A DNA stretch of 34,140 nt from Plakobranchus ocellatus (GCA_019648995.1 BLXT01000976.1:173869-208008), one strand, 5' to 3'; positions 1 to 10,605 are shown, counted from the first letter of the stretch. Notes: generated from the sequence alone by a model not told the origin. Numbers and translations: made by a program.

Positions 1-35
1 TTTTTTTTTTTTTTTTTTTTTTGTTTTTTTTTTTT
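1..35. repeat. poly-T run at contig edge
   Basis: The first 35 bases are T except for a single G at position 23. The run sits at the sequence edge and may mark an assembly break or a poly(A) tract on the minus strand. No function is implied. Confidence 0.8.
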
Positions 36-3000
36 AAATTCCAGTAATAACAATGCCCCCTTTTCTCAAAAAGTATTTCAATTCTACATTTTTCAATTTA
101 CAATCCATTCTCCCACATGCAACTTAAGAAAAAAAAAGCTCATTAACTAAGTTTAACACCTCTCTGCGGCTTTGAAATGGATAATGTTGGTCTGTAATGA
201 ACCTCTAAGACTCCGGAAACTATATAGATTATGGGTCTAGATCTAACGGAAATTGGGGTTTGTTTACATCTATGCCCCAACGCAATGAAAACCACATGGT
301 AAACCATGTCAAAGGTCACGGAAAAAAGGGTCACTGCCAGAATCCCCCCCTGGATGCAATAAGTCGAGTAGTTGATTTCAGCAGGAGACAACTTCTTACT
401 TGCATATCGGCATGGAAAGATCATCCCAGGGCTGTAAGAGCACAGTACCTAGCCTACGCCACAGTCAGAAGTATCTGTTTGCACAAAAAAAAGAGGCGAA
501 TCTATTTTTGGAATAACCAGAATCGGGTCCGAAGACAAAAGAGAGCAAACAGTATCAAAAGCAGTTTGACAACCATCTGACCAAATCACTTTGTGAGGCA
601 AATTCTTACGGAAGAGGTATGTGAGAGGTCGAGTAAACTCCGAAAAATGGGAATGAAAGATTTATAATAATTTAACAAACCCATTAAGCACTGAACCTGT
701 TTCTTAGTGGTGGGTGTAGAAAAGGACAGGACTTTCTTTACTTTACTCGGTAAAGGTAGCAGTGAAACATTTGACACGAAATCACTTTGTCAGGCAAATT
801 CTTACGGGAGAGGTCTGTGAGAAATCGAGTAAAGTCTGAAAAATGGGAATGAAAGATTTATAATAGTTTAACAAACCCATTAAGCATTGAACCTGTTTCT
901 TAGTGGTGGGTGTAAAAAAGGACAGGACTTTTTTTACTTTACTCGGTAAAAGTAGCAGTGAATCATTTGACACGACGTGTCCGAGGAACTCAATTCTTTT
1001 GGCCTAATTGACAATTTTTCAGGGTTAACTGTCAAACTAAGAACTCTTAGGACTGTCAACAGAGAACGTAACCAACTAGGGTGCTGTGACCAATATGTAT
1101 GTGTACTAAAGAGTCATCGAAATAAGACAGTACATGAGGTAGGTCTTTCAGAATAATGTGCAGTATGCGGCAGAATGTTGTAGGACCATTGATCAGCCCG
1201 AGGGGCATACTAACCTACTGTATCAGTCCCAACGGTGTCTGAAACTCTGTAAAGTGCCTACAATCAGGGAAAAGCGGGAGCTGCCAATAAGCGCGCGACA
1301 AATCTCAGCTGGAAAAACCCGTTGAATTGGATAGTTGGATAAACAAATCTTCAGGAAGTGGAATATTGTTAGCGTTAAATCGAGAAATTCATTAAGTCGT
1401 ATTAAGTCAATGTATAGTTGTAAAGAGCCATCTCTTTTCTTCACGAGGATGATGGAAGAACTTGTGGAAGGTTCAATGACACCAAGTTCTGACAGCTTAG
1501 CTGTTTCTTCATGCACAGACTCCTGGGAAGTTAAAAATAGAGGATAGGGTTTGACTCTAACTGGAACATCAGTGGTAAGTACATGTACTATGTGGTGCAT
1601 AATCTAGGAGTAGGCCTATGTCAGGGCCATTTTACCTTAGACTTAATATCAGAGGTAGAAGGCGAGGGCAGAGTACCCCCTACTAAAGAGGAAGGATCTT
1701 CAAACACAGCTGATATATACGCAATGCCTTCAGGCGGGGCAAAAGTAATGCCTTTACTGAACGTCAACGTAAGATCTTCATCTTATAACCCACATGAATA
1801 GGCTGAGGAGGCAGAAGAATATTTGTGGCATTACTCTGGTCAAAAGGTAAAGTAGCAAAGAGGCTGGAACGATCAATGTCTCGAGCCTCCGTCGGTACAT
1901 CATTTGAAATGGGCAAGCCATTGCCAGAAAGTGAGCTAGCAACATTGACAGAAACAGGGACATTGTCCTTGCGAGGAAAGATAAGGAAAGCTATGGTAAC
2001 AAGACCATAGCACAAAGGTCACATGGTGAAAAATCTTCAGGCGAGACTAAGGTTCATGTTTCTGGCTGCTTGCGTCTGCAACCTCAAAAGCAGACTCTGG
2101 GGCAATCCGACAAGATGTTTTGATCTTGTTGTGTAAATCAATAATGTTATGATACTGAAAATACGTCTCAGCGGATACATTTTGACGGGTGAACAAGTCA
2201 TGCAACATAGCCATGAGGCCTTTAGGGACACGGCCGAATAGTAAGTAAAAGGGGGGAAATCCTGTAGCAGAAAAGACTTGACTGCGATAAGCACAGAGTG
2301 CAGCATCAAGGCATTTTTCCCAACAAGTAAGACATTCGTTGCTAAGCTTCCGCAACATGTTCTTCAAAGTTCCGTGAAGTCTTTCTATTACAACTTTTGT
2401 TTGCTGGTGAAACGGGGTTTAAAAAATGCATGTTTGACGCCAGCAAAGACATTTAGCTTTCTTAACACATCTGAAATGAATTGTGGACCATTATCCGATT
2501 GTATTTCAATCGGAAAACCCAACCTGGTGAAGATAAAAAATAACCCGTCAGCAACATCAAATGCTGTAATACATTTAAGCGGCACTGCCTCAGCGTAGCG
2601 TGTACACATCGATGAGGGTCAGTATGTACTTAAAAGTGATTGGTAGATAGGGCAAAGAACCTACAAAATTGATAACGACCCGTGAGAAGGGTTCAACAAT
2701 CAACGGCATGGGCTGATATCGTAAAGGACGATCCCTACCAGAGGATGATTTTATTTGACATACATGGCAAGATCTCACATAGTCCAAGGCATCCTTAGAC
2801 AACCCAGGCCAAGAAAAATACTCTTTGATATTGGCTAAAGTTTTACGCCATCCAGTGTGACCTGAAATGTTAGCTTTATGAGCCGATTACAATTTTGGAG
2901 ATCTAAGAGATCCCAGAACACATTTAAAGTGTCTTAACAGAGAGTCAAAATGGCCTAGGTGTCGGAGGACACGATATAAGTAACCATTGTAAATGACGTA

Positions 3001-3072
3001 CGAAATGCCGCGAATAGATCTTTATCAACTCTACCAAGGCAGAAAGCAAGGAATGGAGGATAAGGAGATTTT
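36..3072 (-). mobile_element. Ty3/gypsy LTR retrotransposon fossil, integrase upstream of reverse transcriptase
   Basis: This is a broken pol region of a Ty3/gypsy-type element on the minus strand, with many breaks and no usable open frame. Reading right to left, the parts are: an integrase zinc-binding domain (about 2880-2740, with HTGWRKT, WPGL and CHVC), an integrase core (about 2740-2050, with SDNGPQFISDVL), a linker (about 2015-1600), a reverse transcriptase (about 1600-590, with PVRVKPYPL, GVIEPSTS and YFDD) and an RNase H start (about 425-140, with YASKKLSPAEINYST). RT and RNase H wording is typical of gypsy, not of copia or BEL. Integrase before RT is the reverse of the usual gypsy order and matches Gmr1-like gypsy elements. 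One internal segment of the RT-RNase H connection occurs twice in tandem. No LTRs, gag or protease were recognised; the left part runs off the window and a LINE abuts the right. It looks old. A chance juxtaposition of two fragments is not excluded. Confidence 0.85.
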
Positions 3073-3090
3073 AATTGATTGATTGATTAT
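3072..3090 (-). repeat. LINE 3' tail of AATC repeats
   Basis: On the minus strand the LINE ends in ACCAATAATCAATCAATCAA, a short tandem tail instead of poly(A). It marks the 3' insertion boundary against the gypsy fossil. Tandem-repeat tails are known for several I-type LINE families. Confidence 0.7.
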
Positions 3091-3258
3091 TGGTATACCC
3101 AGTCCTCCATTAAGTGGTGATCTCAGGGTTTCTGTTCATTCAGTCTCTCTCGTAGGCTTCCGTCACATGCTCAAGCAAATTAAAACAAAGATATAAAAAC
3201 CATTAAAAATCCAACAGAGTATATGGAGAAAAACTTTAAAAGGAATCTGTACAAGGTC

Positions 3259-4050
3259 TTAGATATTTCCATACACACCGAGGTCTTTTAAATAACTCAC
3301 TATGCGAGAGGGATTGACCTCTCGGAAAAGACTGTACATGTCAGTTACACTGAAGTATTTCCTCCTGGTGTCTTGAAAGTCTGGGCATTTAATTAAAATA
3401 TGCCGGGCAGTGTAAAGGCTGTCGCAGGCATAACAAAAAGGTTGTTCCTCATTTTTTAAAAGGTAGCTCTGGGTGAGCCACGTATGGCCCACCCGAAACC
3501 TACACATTGCCGTCTCCCGTTTTCTACCGGCTCCTTCGCCTCTCTTGTGGAGGTCTTCGCCCAAGTTTGGGAGCACTTCATGGAGCTTGTTTGCTCCCTT
3601 AGCATTCCAATTTTTTTGCCAGATGGAGTGGATGTAAGCGTTTATTTTGGGTTTTAAATCGGACCAGCAAATGAGTTTTCCCGAGCATGATGCTCTACTT
3701 AGGGCCGCTTTTGCGAGTTTGTCCACATTTTCATTCCCCTGGATGCCTACGTGAGCAGAAATCCAGACAAAAGAGATGTGAACATAGGGTGGAAATTTGC
3801 GGATTAAATTGTACAGGCGCCTGATATCTATTACTTTGACACTTTTGCTTTGGATAGCCTGTAAGGCTGACAGGCTGTCACTGTAGATAACAAAGTTTTT
3901 GTGATATTTAGTGAGTTTTTTAATTTCTGTGAGCGCGAGGGCTATTCCCTCTAGCTCAGCACTGAAAACAGATGCCCCGTCTCTGTTCCGGGAAAAATGC
4001 TGTGGCCGCAACCTTTTCCTCCAGTAGAGAGCCGTCAGTAAAAACAGCAT
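3259..4050 (-). pseudogene. LINE ORF2, RNase H domain and C-terminus
   Basis: This is the C-terminal RNase H of the LINE. SAELEGIALALTEI (catalytic Glu), IYSDSLSALQAI (catalytic Asp) and WISAHVGIQGNENVDKLAK (catalytic Asp/His region) are all visible. The first catalytic-Asp motif, AVFTDGS, lies just upstream (about 4045-4020) in another frame, so a frameshift separates it from the rest and the first residues of the listed frame are out of register. After the RNase H, a C-terminal region carries CRFRVGHTWLTQSYLL and a Cys/His cluster (CYAC, ARHILIKCPDF), the usual C-terminal zinc-like motif of I-type elements. The stop at 3259 is followed by a 3' UTR of about 170 bases. An RNase H at the end of ORF2 is the main reason for the I-superfamily call. 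Confidence 0.88.
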
Positions 4051-4260
4051 AATGGTTTGAAAATTTTTCCTTAATTCTAAAAATTCTTTTTGATAAGCGA
4101 CTTCACTGGTATTTTCTTTATTTTGTATCGTTAGAGAAAGATCAACATAAATGTTGTGCTCCTCCCAAGGTGGGGGGCACTGGACATTTAAGTTATCAAT
4201 AGTATCTATGTTGATTTTGGCATTCTTAATATGCTCAAAAGTACTGGCGACAAGATTGGG

Positions 4261-5628
4261 TTATGACTTTGAATCAGCAGCAAAGTCAGACAACGACTCT
4301 TCAAATAAAATGTCATGGCATGGATTACGAGGCAATGATTTCAACTTTAATACATAATTACAAGCTAGCTTCATACGCCGATGCTCGAGAGAGGGCTCCC
4401 CAGCCTCGGCGTACAAGCTTTTAATAGGTGTCGTTCTGAAGACCCCGAGGGCAATACGAAGGCCCTGGTGATGTATAGGGTCCAGGGCCCTCAGAACGTG
4501 TTTTTTCGCAGAACCATATATGACACTAACATAGTCCAACTTGGACCGGACTAGGGTGCGGTAAAGCTTTAGAAAGGTTGCTCTATCCGCACCCCAGTCC
4601 GTATGGCCCACGACGCGCAGTAAATTTAGCGCTTTTAAGCACTTTTTCTTTAAATATTTTACATGGCTACTAAAATTAAGCTTCGAGTCGAAAACGACTC
4701 CTAAAAACTTGGCCTCACCCTTCACATGGATCGGCTGGCCGTCCAGATGAAGGGCGGGCTCAGTGTAGATTCTTTGTCTGTGAAGATGGACACAGGTGGT
4801 CTTCGAAACCGAGAATCTGAAACCGTTATCGGAGTCCCACTTTTGAACGTTATTAATACATAATTGAATGGTACGCTCAAGATGCTGCAGGTGTTTACCC
4901 TCAGCGTAAATGGCAAAATCATCAACAAATAAAGAGGCATTTACATGTTTAGAAACAGATTTAATAATATTGTTTATTTTTAAATTAAAAAACATAGGGG
5001 ATAGAATACTACCTTGGGGAACACCTTTTTCCTGGTGGTAGGAAGAAGAAAACGTGTTCTCCGCTTTAACTTTAAAATGACGGTGTTTAAGAAAATTTGA
5101 AAAGAAAATAGGCAACCTGCCCCTAAAATCGAGGTCGAAAAGATCTTTTAAAATTCCATACCTCCATGTAGTATCATAGGCTTTTTCTAGATCGGAAAAA
5201 ACCGCCAGAACTTGCTTTTTTCTGGCGAAAGCCTTTTTGATAAAGGTTTCCAATCTGACCAAGTGGTCCAATGTGCTATGGTCCTTCCTGAAACCGCACA
5301 GTACCTTTGACCACAGGTTTCTGGACTCAAGCACATGGACCAGTCGGTCATTCACCATCCGCTCGAGGGTCTTACACAAGCAGCTCGTGAGCGCAATAGG
5401 CCTATAGTTGGAAGGATCAGAAGGATCCTTCCCGGGTTTTGGAATTGGAACCACCGAAGCCTCCCTCCAAGATGGGGGGATGTCCCCGGTGGTCCAAATG
5501 TTATTGAAAAGTTTAAGAAGAGTATGCAGGCAGGATTCAGGAAGGTACCTCAGAAACCGATAGTGAACACCATCAGGTCCTGCGGCAGACTCATTTGATT
5601 GAACGATAGAATTTTTTAGCTCCGCCAT
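4261..5628 (-). pseudogene. LINE ORF2, reverse transcriptase domain
   Basis: This 455-residue open frame is a non-LTR reverse transcriptase. In order it shows AAGPDGVHYRFLRYLP (15-30), PIPKPGKDPSDPSNYRPIAL (61-80), CGFRKDHST (111-119), FSDLEKAYDTTW (144-155, first catalytic Asp), GVPQGSILSP (202-211) and FVDD (234-237), the LINE form of the YADD catalytic box. A thumb-like region follows (KFLGVVFDSKLNFSSHVKYL, then KLDYVSVIYGSA). The RT core is uninterrupted and its catalytic aspartates are intact, unlike the flanking parts. The frame is cut from the endonuclease linker upstream (5629-5946) and stops at 4261. Beyond that stop, the same type of sequence continues in frame toward the RNase H. 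Confidence 0.93.
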
Positions 5629-6089
5629 GAGAAAAGGATTATTATAAGGTTCTTTATTTTCAGATGCAAAATTTAAATTTTGTTTTTCAGCTCTTTGTTT
5701 GGTTTGCTGGAAATTTTCAGAATAATTTTTTGAGCTGGAGTTTTTTTAGAAAGTTTCAGCCAGATAATCAGCATGATCTTTAAGGTCTGAAATGATCTGG
5801 CCGTCTTTTTTAAGATGACAAGAAGGCGCAACATTTTGCCTTTAATTTTTCTTATTCTCTTCCAAACAGTTTTAGAGGAAGTATTTGAAATTAAAGAGGA
5901 TACATATGTCTTTCAAGACTGTTTCTTGGATGTTTTAATTACAAATTTAACCTTGGCTTTTTATTTTTTTAAAATTTATTAAATTTTCAAAAGAAGGCGC
6001 TTTAAAATACTTCCTTTGAGCCTTTTTCCTTTCCTGAAGAGCCTGCCTACATTCATGGGTAAACCAGGGCAAACCAGGGCACACGGGTT

Positions 6090-6911
6090 TTACATTTCGT
6101 CCCTTTCTGAAAGGGTATGGACGACCTGGTCGCATCGAGCAGCTTTGAAGTAAACTGCTCGATGTCGGCCACAGAGTCGTCCAAAGACAGTTTGCATAGG
6201 TCTCCGAAACGGTTCCAATCGGCTTTTTTTAAAATTAAAACTAGTATTTACATTGCTGCTAAAATTTGAGGACAACGTTAAAAATATAGGAAAGTGATGG
6301 CTGCCGCACAGATCACTGTGGGCAGCCCAGGAACATTCGGCGGCAATGGAGGGTGAAGCCACTGCCAAATCAATCGCTGAGGTCGAATGATAAGCCGAAT
6401 GAACAAAAGTTTGCTCTCCAGAATTTAGAATGATCAAGTCATTTTCAGCTATGAACTCCTCGAGCATCCTCTCCCGCCCATCCCGGCGGGAGTTCCCCCA
6501 CGCAGGAGAATGCGCGTTGAAGTCTCCCAGCACGAGAAAAGGCTTCGGCAGCTGCTCAAAGAGTTCAGCCAGAGAAAGTTTCGAAACTTGGGAATTGGGA
6601 GGGAGGTAAAGAGAGCAAACGGTTAGGGTCTTTTCCAGGCTGATTGTGGCGGCTGCAGCATGCAGGCCAGTTTTCAAATCAATTTCCGAAAAACGGGTTC
6701 CGTTTCTGATGAGGAGGGCCTCCTCGCCCCCGGGGGACCCACCCTGCGGAAGAAGCAGAGTGTAACCCTGGGGTGGCACTTGGCCCTCCCCAAGCATGCA
6801 TTCCTGCAGGGCCACAACAGCCGATTGTGATCGATTCAGCAGCAGCTTCAGTTCTTCAAAATTGCTCCTAACACCGCGAATGTTCCATTGAACCATGGTA
6901 TCCATTACCAC
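6090..6911 (-). pseudogene. LINE ORF2, APE-type endonuclease domain
   Basis: The ATG at 6911 opens the ORF2 endonuclease, 81 bases after the ORF1 stop. Seen motifs with residue positions: QWNIRG (8-13), LQE (35-37, metal-binding Glu), GDFNAHSP (129-136, catalytic Asp/Asn and the DNA-contact His), SAIDLAVAS (178-186) and SDLCGSHHFP (199-208, the catalytic Asp-His region). This is the exonuclease-endonuclease-phosphatase fold that nicks target DNA for target-primed reverse transcription. All expected catalytic residues seem present up to about residue 230. The last 40 residues are unrelated to the family, so a frameshift lies near 6220. The linker to the RT continues in another frame at 6135-5947, with PWFTHECRQALQERKKAQ, typical of the segment between endonuclease and RT. 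Confidence 0.9.
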
Positions 6912-6991
6912 AGACTATTTATTGCTTGGCAGGCCACCCTTTGGCTGGCCTGCCAAGCCTTTTATCTTCTTAGTAGGCTTCACCCCCTCCG

Positions 6992-8084
6992 TCACATGGA
7001 CTTCGGGGGTGAAGGCGTAGGGAGGCAAGGGGGAAGGCGGAGGACCTTGGGGTTTCTCCGCCGGGGGCGGGATTTGGAGGGGGATTGGGGTTTGGAGGGG
7101 GAGGGAGGGCACTCCATAGGGGAGGCGGAGGCCCTCGGAGAGCTGGGGGTGGAGGAATCCCCCCAGATTGAGAATACAGTATCCTCAGCATCCATCGCCA
7201 GAGGCGCAAAACGATTGACCGTTTCCCTGGGCCTCCTGTCTTTTGGACTTTTCGGCCCTGCGCTTGGCTGGTACTTCGGTTTCTGCTGCTCCCTGGGGAC
7301 TGGGAGCCGGAGAATCCTTCTGGGCTTTTTTCCCTTTGAGCGGGGCAGAAGGGGCACTTCTGCCGCATCCTTGGGGAGCGCTGCTGGCTTCGTTCGAAGC
7401 TGAGATTTGACGGCACTAGCAAATGTTCGCGTTGAAATCGTTTTATGGATTTCAACAACGACTGCCTTACGGGCTTGCTGAAATGTACCGCCATTCTCAG
7501 CTTTGTAGCGAAGAATGGCTTGTTCTTTCAAGAACTTCGGACAGGTCTTGCTGCTGGCTGCTTGTCTCCTCTGCAGTTTACGCAATGGGGGTCAGCCGAA
7601 CAGTCACATTTGACATGACCACCCTTGCCGCATCTAACGCATACAGCAGCAGGTTTCTTACACCTGCCCTTGCCATGGCCATAGCGTTGGCACTTATAGC
7701 AGCCCATCGGGAGCGGAACGTACGGTCTGACATCGAGAGTCAGGTACCCCGCACGAATTCTACTTGGAGGCTTCGGGCTATCAAAGGTCAGGACGACGGT
7801 GCCAGTCTGAATTTTGTCCTCAACTCAGCACCTCCACCATCTCCTCCTCCGAGCAACATCGTAGATCACGACTGCGAATTACTCCCTTGGAACTGTTCAG
7901 GCTCTTATGAGGACTGACAGTCACAGGGATGTCTAGGAATGTTGTAATTGCTCCAAGTTTCTTTGCTTGTTCATTCGACTTTAACTCGACCATGAGGTCA
8001 CCACTACCAAGTTTGGTGACCTCGATGGCCTCGTCGCCCAGAATCGACTTCAACTCCCTATGGATCTTAAAAGGCTACCTGACG
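6992..8084 (-). pseudogene. LINE ORF1 (gag-like, three-knuckle zinc protein), frameshifted
   Basis: This is the nucleic-acid-binding ORF1 protein of the LINE, read in three successive frames. The first segment (8084-7820) begins FKIHRELKSILGDEAIEV and ends near CCSEEEMVEVLS. A second frame (about 7818-7533) carries two clear zinc knuckles of the form C-x2-C-x4-H-x4-C (CYKCQRYGHGKGRC and CVRCGKGGHVKCDC) and the start of a third (CVNC). A third frame (7585-6992) continues with SKTCPKFLKEQAILRYK and a proline/serine-rich C-terminus, ending in a stop at 6992. Order and wording match ORF1 proteins of I- and jockey-type elements annotated as transposon nucleic-acid-binding proteins. At least two frameshifts are present, and a short piece before the zinc knuckles seems to be missing. 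The long plus-strand frames over this interval are shadows. Confidence 0.85.
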
Positions 8085-8105
8085 GCCACCTTCGCAGATC
8101 CTCTC

Positions 8106-8526
8106 CATAAGGAGGTTATGGTGGTGGTGTTGGTGGTAATGCTATGGTCGTTGTTGCTAAAGATATTTATATTTCGGTGTTGCTAGTGATGGTGATAGTA
8201 ATGAAGATAGCTAGGCTAACAGTTGTAAGAAGAGATTGTTTTTGGCAACAGCAGACTACTACCAGATTGTCTACTTGACTCGAGCCTTTCACACTAAAGA
8301 TGGCATTGACTAGTACAATCTTTTCTGATATTGAACCCGCGGACTCTTTTGCTTAGTTTTAATATTAATTATAGGCCTGCGACTTTTTTTTTTTTTTTTT
8401 TTTGGCTTCTTAAACAATTTACTAAAGCCCAAGAAACTAGTTTTACATGCAAGACCTCTTATCATTTCAACTTTTTTTTAAAACGGAAGTACGTTATATC
8501 TCCGCCTCCATTTCATTGATTATTCT
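8106..8526. other. gene-free spacer with degenerate GGT/GTT repeat
   Basis: No gene is seen between the two LINEs. About 8117-8205 is a degenerate trinucleotide tract rich in GGT, GTT and GAT on the plus strand. 8384-8403 is a run of 20 T. The rest shows no recognisable feature, and the gypsy fossil does not visibly resume here. Confidence 0.6.
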
Positions 8527-9606
8527 AACCCCTTTGACGAAGTAAATCGTGTAGAGCTGTTTCGTATGCTAGAAAAATTAAACACCGATGGGAAAGATCT
8601 GGGAGTAATTAGAAATTCATACTGGGATCAGACTGCATGTAAGAATTGAAGGAGAACATAGCGATTTCAAATCCATCAAAAAAGGTGTGAGGCTAGGCAA
8701 AGATGTGTAATGTCTCTTGATACATGTAGCGAAATAATCTTAAGAAATGTTGATGATATTTCAGGCTTAAAAACAAATGGAGAGAATCTTAATAACGCCG
8801 ATGAAACAGTTTTAATGGCAGAATCTGGCGAACAACTCCAAAGACTTCTAAATACTGTAGTTTTAGAGAGCGAAAGAATGGACCTGTCTTTGAATGTAAA
8901 GAAAACCTCGAAACGGTATATGTGGTCATCTCAAAGAAATTCTCTAACCCCAAATATAATCTCGTTAGCAAATCAAACTAGTTACAAAATTCAAATATCT
9001 AGGTTACCCGATAATATCAGATGGCAGGTGTAAGTGAAATAAGTAAAAGAATAGCCATGGCCAAAGATACATTCTAAAAATTGAAACCAATACTGGCAAA
9101 TAGAAATATAAGTATGAAAACATATATACGTATAGTCAGTACTTTTGTACTTGTATGATAGTGGGTGTTGGACAATAAACAAAGAAATAGAGCAAAAACC
9201 AGAAGCAGTCGAGATGTGGTTTATCAGAAGAATGATGAGAACATCATGGACAGAAAAAAAGTCAAATGAATTGGTACTGAAAGAGGCTAATCTCAAGCGA
9301 TCATAATTAAAACCATAAGACAGAGGCAACTACAGTTCTTTAGGCCATATTTGCCAACACAAGGGTTTAGAACACTTAGCAATCACTGGAAAGATTGAAT
9401 GCAAACGCAGTAAAGGTAAACAGAGAATAACTTTTATTGAAAGTCTTAAGTCATGGGCAATCGGCAAGGGTAGCAATAACAACTTTATAAGGTTAACTGC
9501 GAACAGGTTTGAGTAGAGGAACATGATCGCCATTGTCGTTCCTGAAATAGAGTGTGATTTATCGCACTCTGTTGCTCCAGACAAGGTACCTGATGATGAT
9601 GATGAC
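8527..9606 (+). mobile_element. 5'-truncated LINE (RTE-like), reverse transcriptase to 3' tail
   Basis: This is a decayed non-LTR retrotransposon on the plus strand. It opens inside the RT palm (FDEVNRVELFRMLEKLNTDG, about 8538), then shows WDQTAC, SEIILRNVDDISGLKTNGEN, the degraded YADD box (NADETVLMAESGEQLQRLL) and LSLNVKKT in an open stretch at 8710-9033. Further pieces follow in shifted frames (RIAMAKDTF, then IRQRQLQF near 9315). It ends with ACAAGGTACCTGATGATGAT and a short GATGAT tail at about 9591-9606. Wording fits the abundant invertebrate EN-RT family often annotated as craniofacial development protein 2-like, RTE or a relative; I cannot fix the clade. It is a typical 5'-truncated copy with many frameshifts. 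The same 3' end recurs at 30397 on the minus strand. Confidence 0.85.
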
Positions 9607-9867
9607 GTTACATGAGCGTTTCACTCTTTTATTATAATTTTACTGAAGATACCGGCAGGACTCATTCCACTTTCTATTTCGTGTTTTGGCTCTTTTTGAG
9701 TTCGATAGAGTTGACTTCAATACTTAAAACAAAAGTAAAGGTAAAGTTTTAAGCACCTAAGTTTCTCTACATTAAGAAAATCTGTTTTTACGGGTAAATC
9801 TCATCAAGGGAAACACCACCGACAAAAAAGAAGAAGAATTTAGATTTAGTTTACATTGAACTGATCG

Positions 9868-10000
9868 AATTTAGATCTATATATTTAGATTAGATCTAGA
9901 TCTAGATTCTAGATCTAGATAAGATCTATATTTTAGATCTAAATTTAGAACTAAATTCGAGGCCTAGATAGATCTAGAATCTAATCTATAGATCTAGAAG
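9868..10000. repeat. degenerate array of palindromic TAGATCTA motifs
   Basis: The interval is densely packed with TAGATC/AGATCTA units (for example TTAGATTAGATCTAGATCTA), interspersed with TTTAGAT variants and TAGGCCTA-like words. The unit is its own reverse complement, so the array is strand-symmetric and could form cruciforms. Isolated TAGATCTAGA words recur across the window (near 10470, 20745, 22735, 23902, 27295, 33563), so the motif is genome-wide and not local. Confidence 0.85.
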
Positions 10001-10258
10001 AAGGCTATAGGCCTACTTTTTCTTAATCCGAATTCTAACTCGTTGGAGAAACTTTCAAATTTATCTCCACAAAATTTCTGTGGAGGTAGCGACTCTATTT
10101 TAATGAGAGTGAGAATAGAGAGATTTTTGTTTGTTGAACCCACCAAAGAAAAAAAAAAAAGATAGAGTAGATCTATTAGTTTACATGCAAGGTAAAGAAA
10201 AAAACCAGTATAGGGCACTTGCAGATATGACCTTCCCAAGCACCAGGGGAGGGGGGGG

Positions 10259-10605
10259 CACTGGTGGAGGACTGCGGTCCCTATCAGTTTTCCTCCTAAA
10301 GTGAATGGCCATTTCGATTATTTAACGCCGATGGGTGTACAAACTACTGCTACTTCGATATGTTTTTTTTATGATGTTTCTTTAACGGCTGGCTCTATTT
10401 CTATGGAAGTTAGAAAAAAAATTATTCTCATAATATCAGCTACAAACAAAATGAAGAGGCAACATTTTAGATCTAGATCTAGATCTAGATATTAAATCTA
10501 GATCTAGACACTGATAACACTTGTTGCCCACCCACTGACATCAAATAATCGAAATGGCTGACTTCCTCAGGTGGACAAAGTAGGGACCGTAGTGCTCCAC
10601 CAGTG
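10259..10605. mobile_element. MITE with long terminal inverted repeats (CACTGGTGGAG ends)
   Basis: The ends are inverted copies: left CACTGGTGGAGGACTGCGGT at 10259 and, on the minus strand, CACTGGTGGAGCACTACGGT from 10605. Similarity continues inward for about 90 bases, with GCCATTTCGATTATTT shared by both arms. Both ends abut G runs, so a target-site duplication cannot be read. The 347-bp length, long TIRs and lack of coding potential define a MITE. CACTG termini might suggest a CACTA-type source, but I cannot assign the superfamily. The interior near the right arm carries a clean TAGATC array at 10468-10507. Confidence 0.8.

Larger units (their letters stand above)
3073..8105 (-). mobile_element. 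I-superfamily LINE (ORF1, then endonuclease-RT-RNase H), nearly full length, broken
   Basis: About 5 kb on the minus strand carries a non-LTR retrotransposon: ORF1 with CCHC zinc knuckles, then an ORF2 with APE-type endonuclease, reverse transcriptase and a C-terminal RNase H. Known family logic: that domain set, with RNase H last and no LTRs, is typical of the I superfamily (I, Nimb, Ingi, Loa and relatives). I favour an I/Nimb-like element but cannot fix the clade. The 3' end is a short 3' UTR and an AATC-repeat tail at 3072-3090, directly against the gypsy fossil. The 5' end fades near 8105, where ORF1 homology starts inside its N-terminal domain, so a modest 5' truncation is likely. ORF1 and ORF2 are each interrupted by several frameshifts, so the copy is dead but moderately young: domains are still easily read. 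Confidence 0.9.

Noticed and set aside
6888-7917. Long plus-strand open frames (171 and 164 codons)
   Set aside because: They overlap LINE ORF1 on the opposite strand, whose zinc knuckles are unambiguous; these are shadows.
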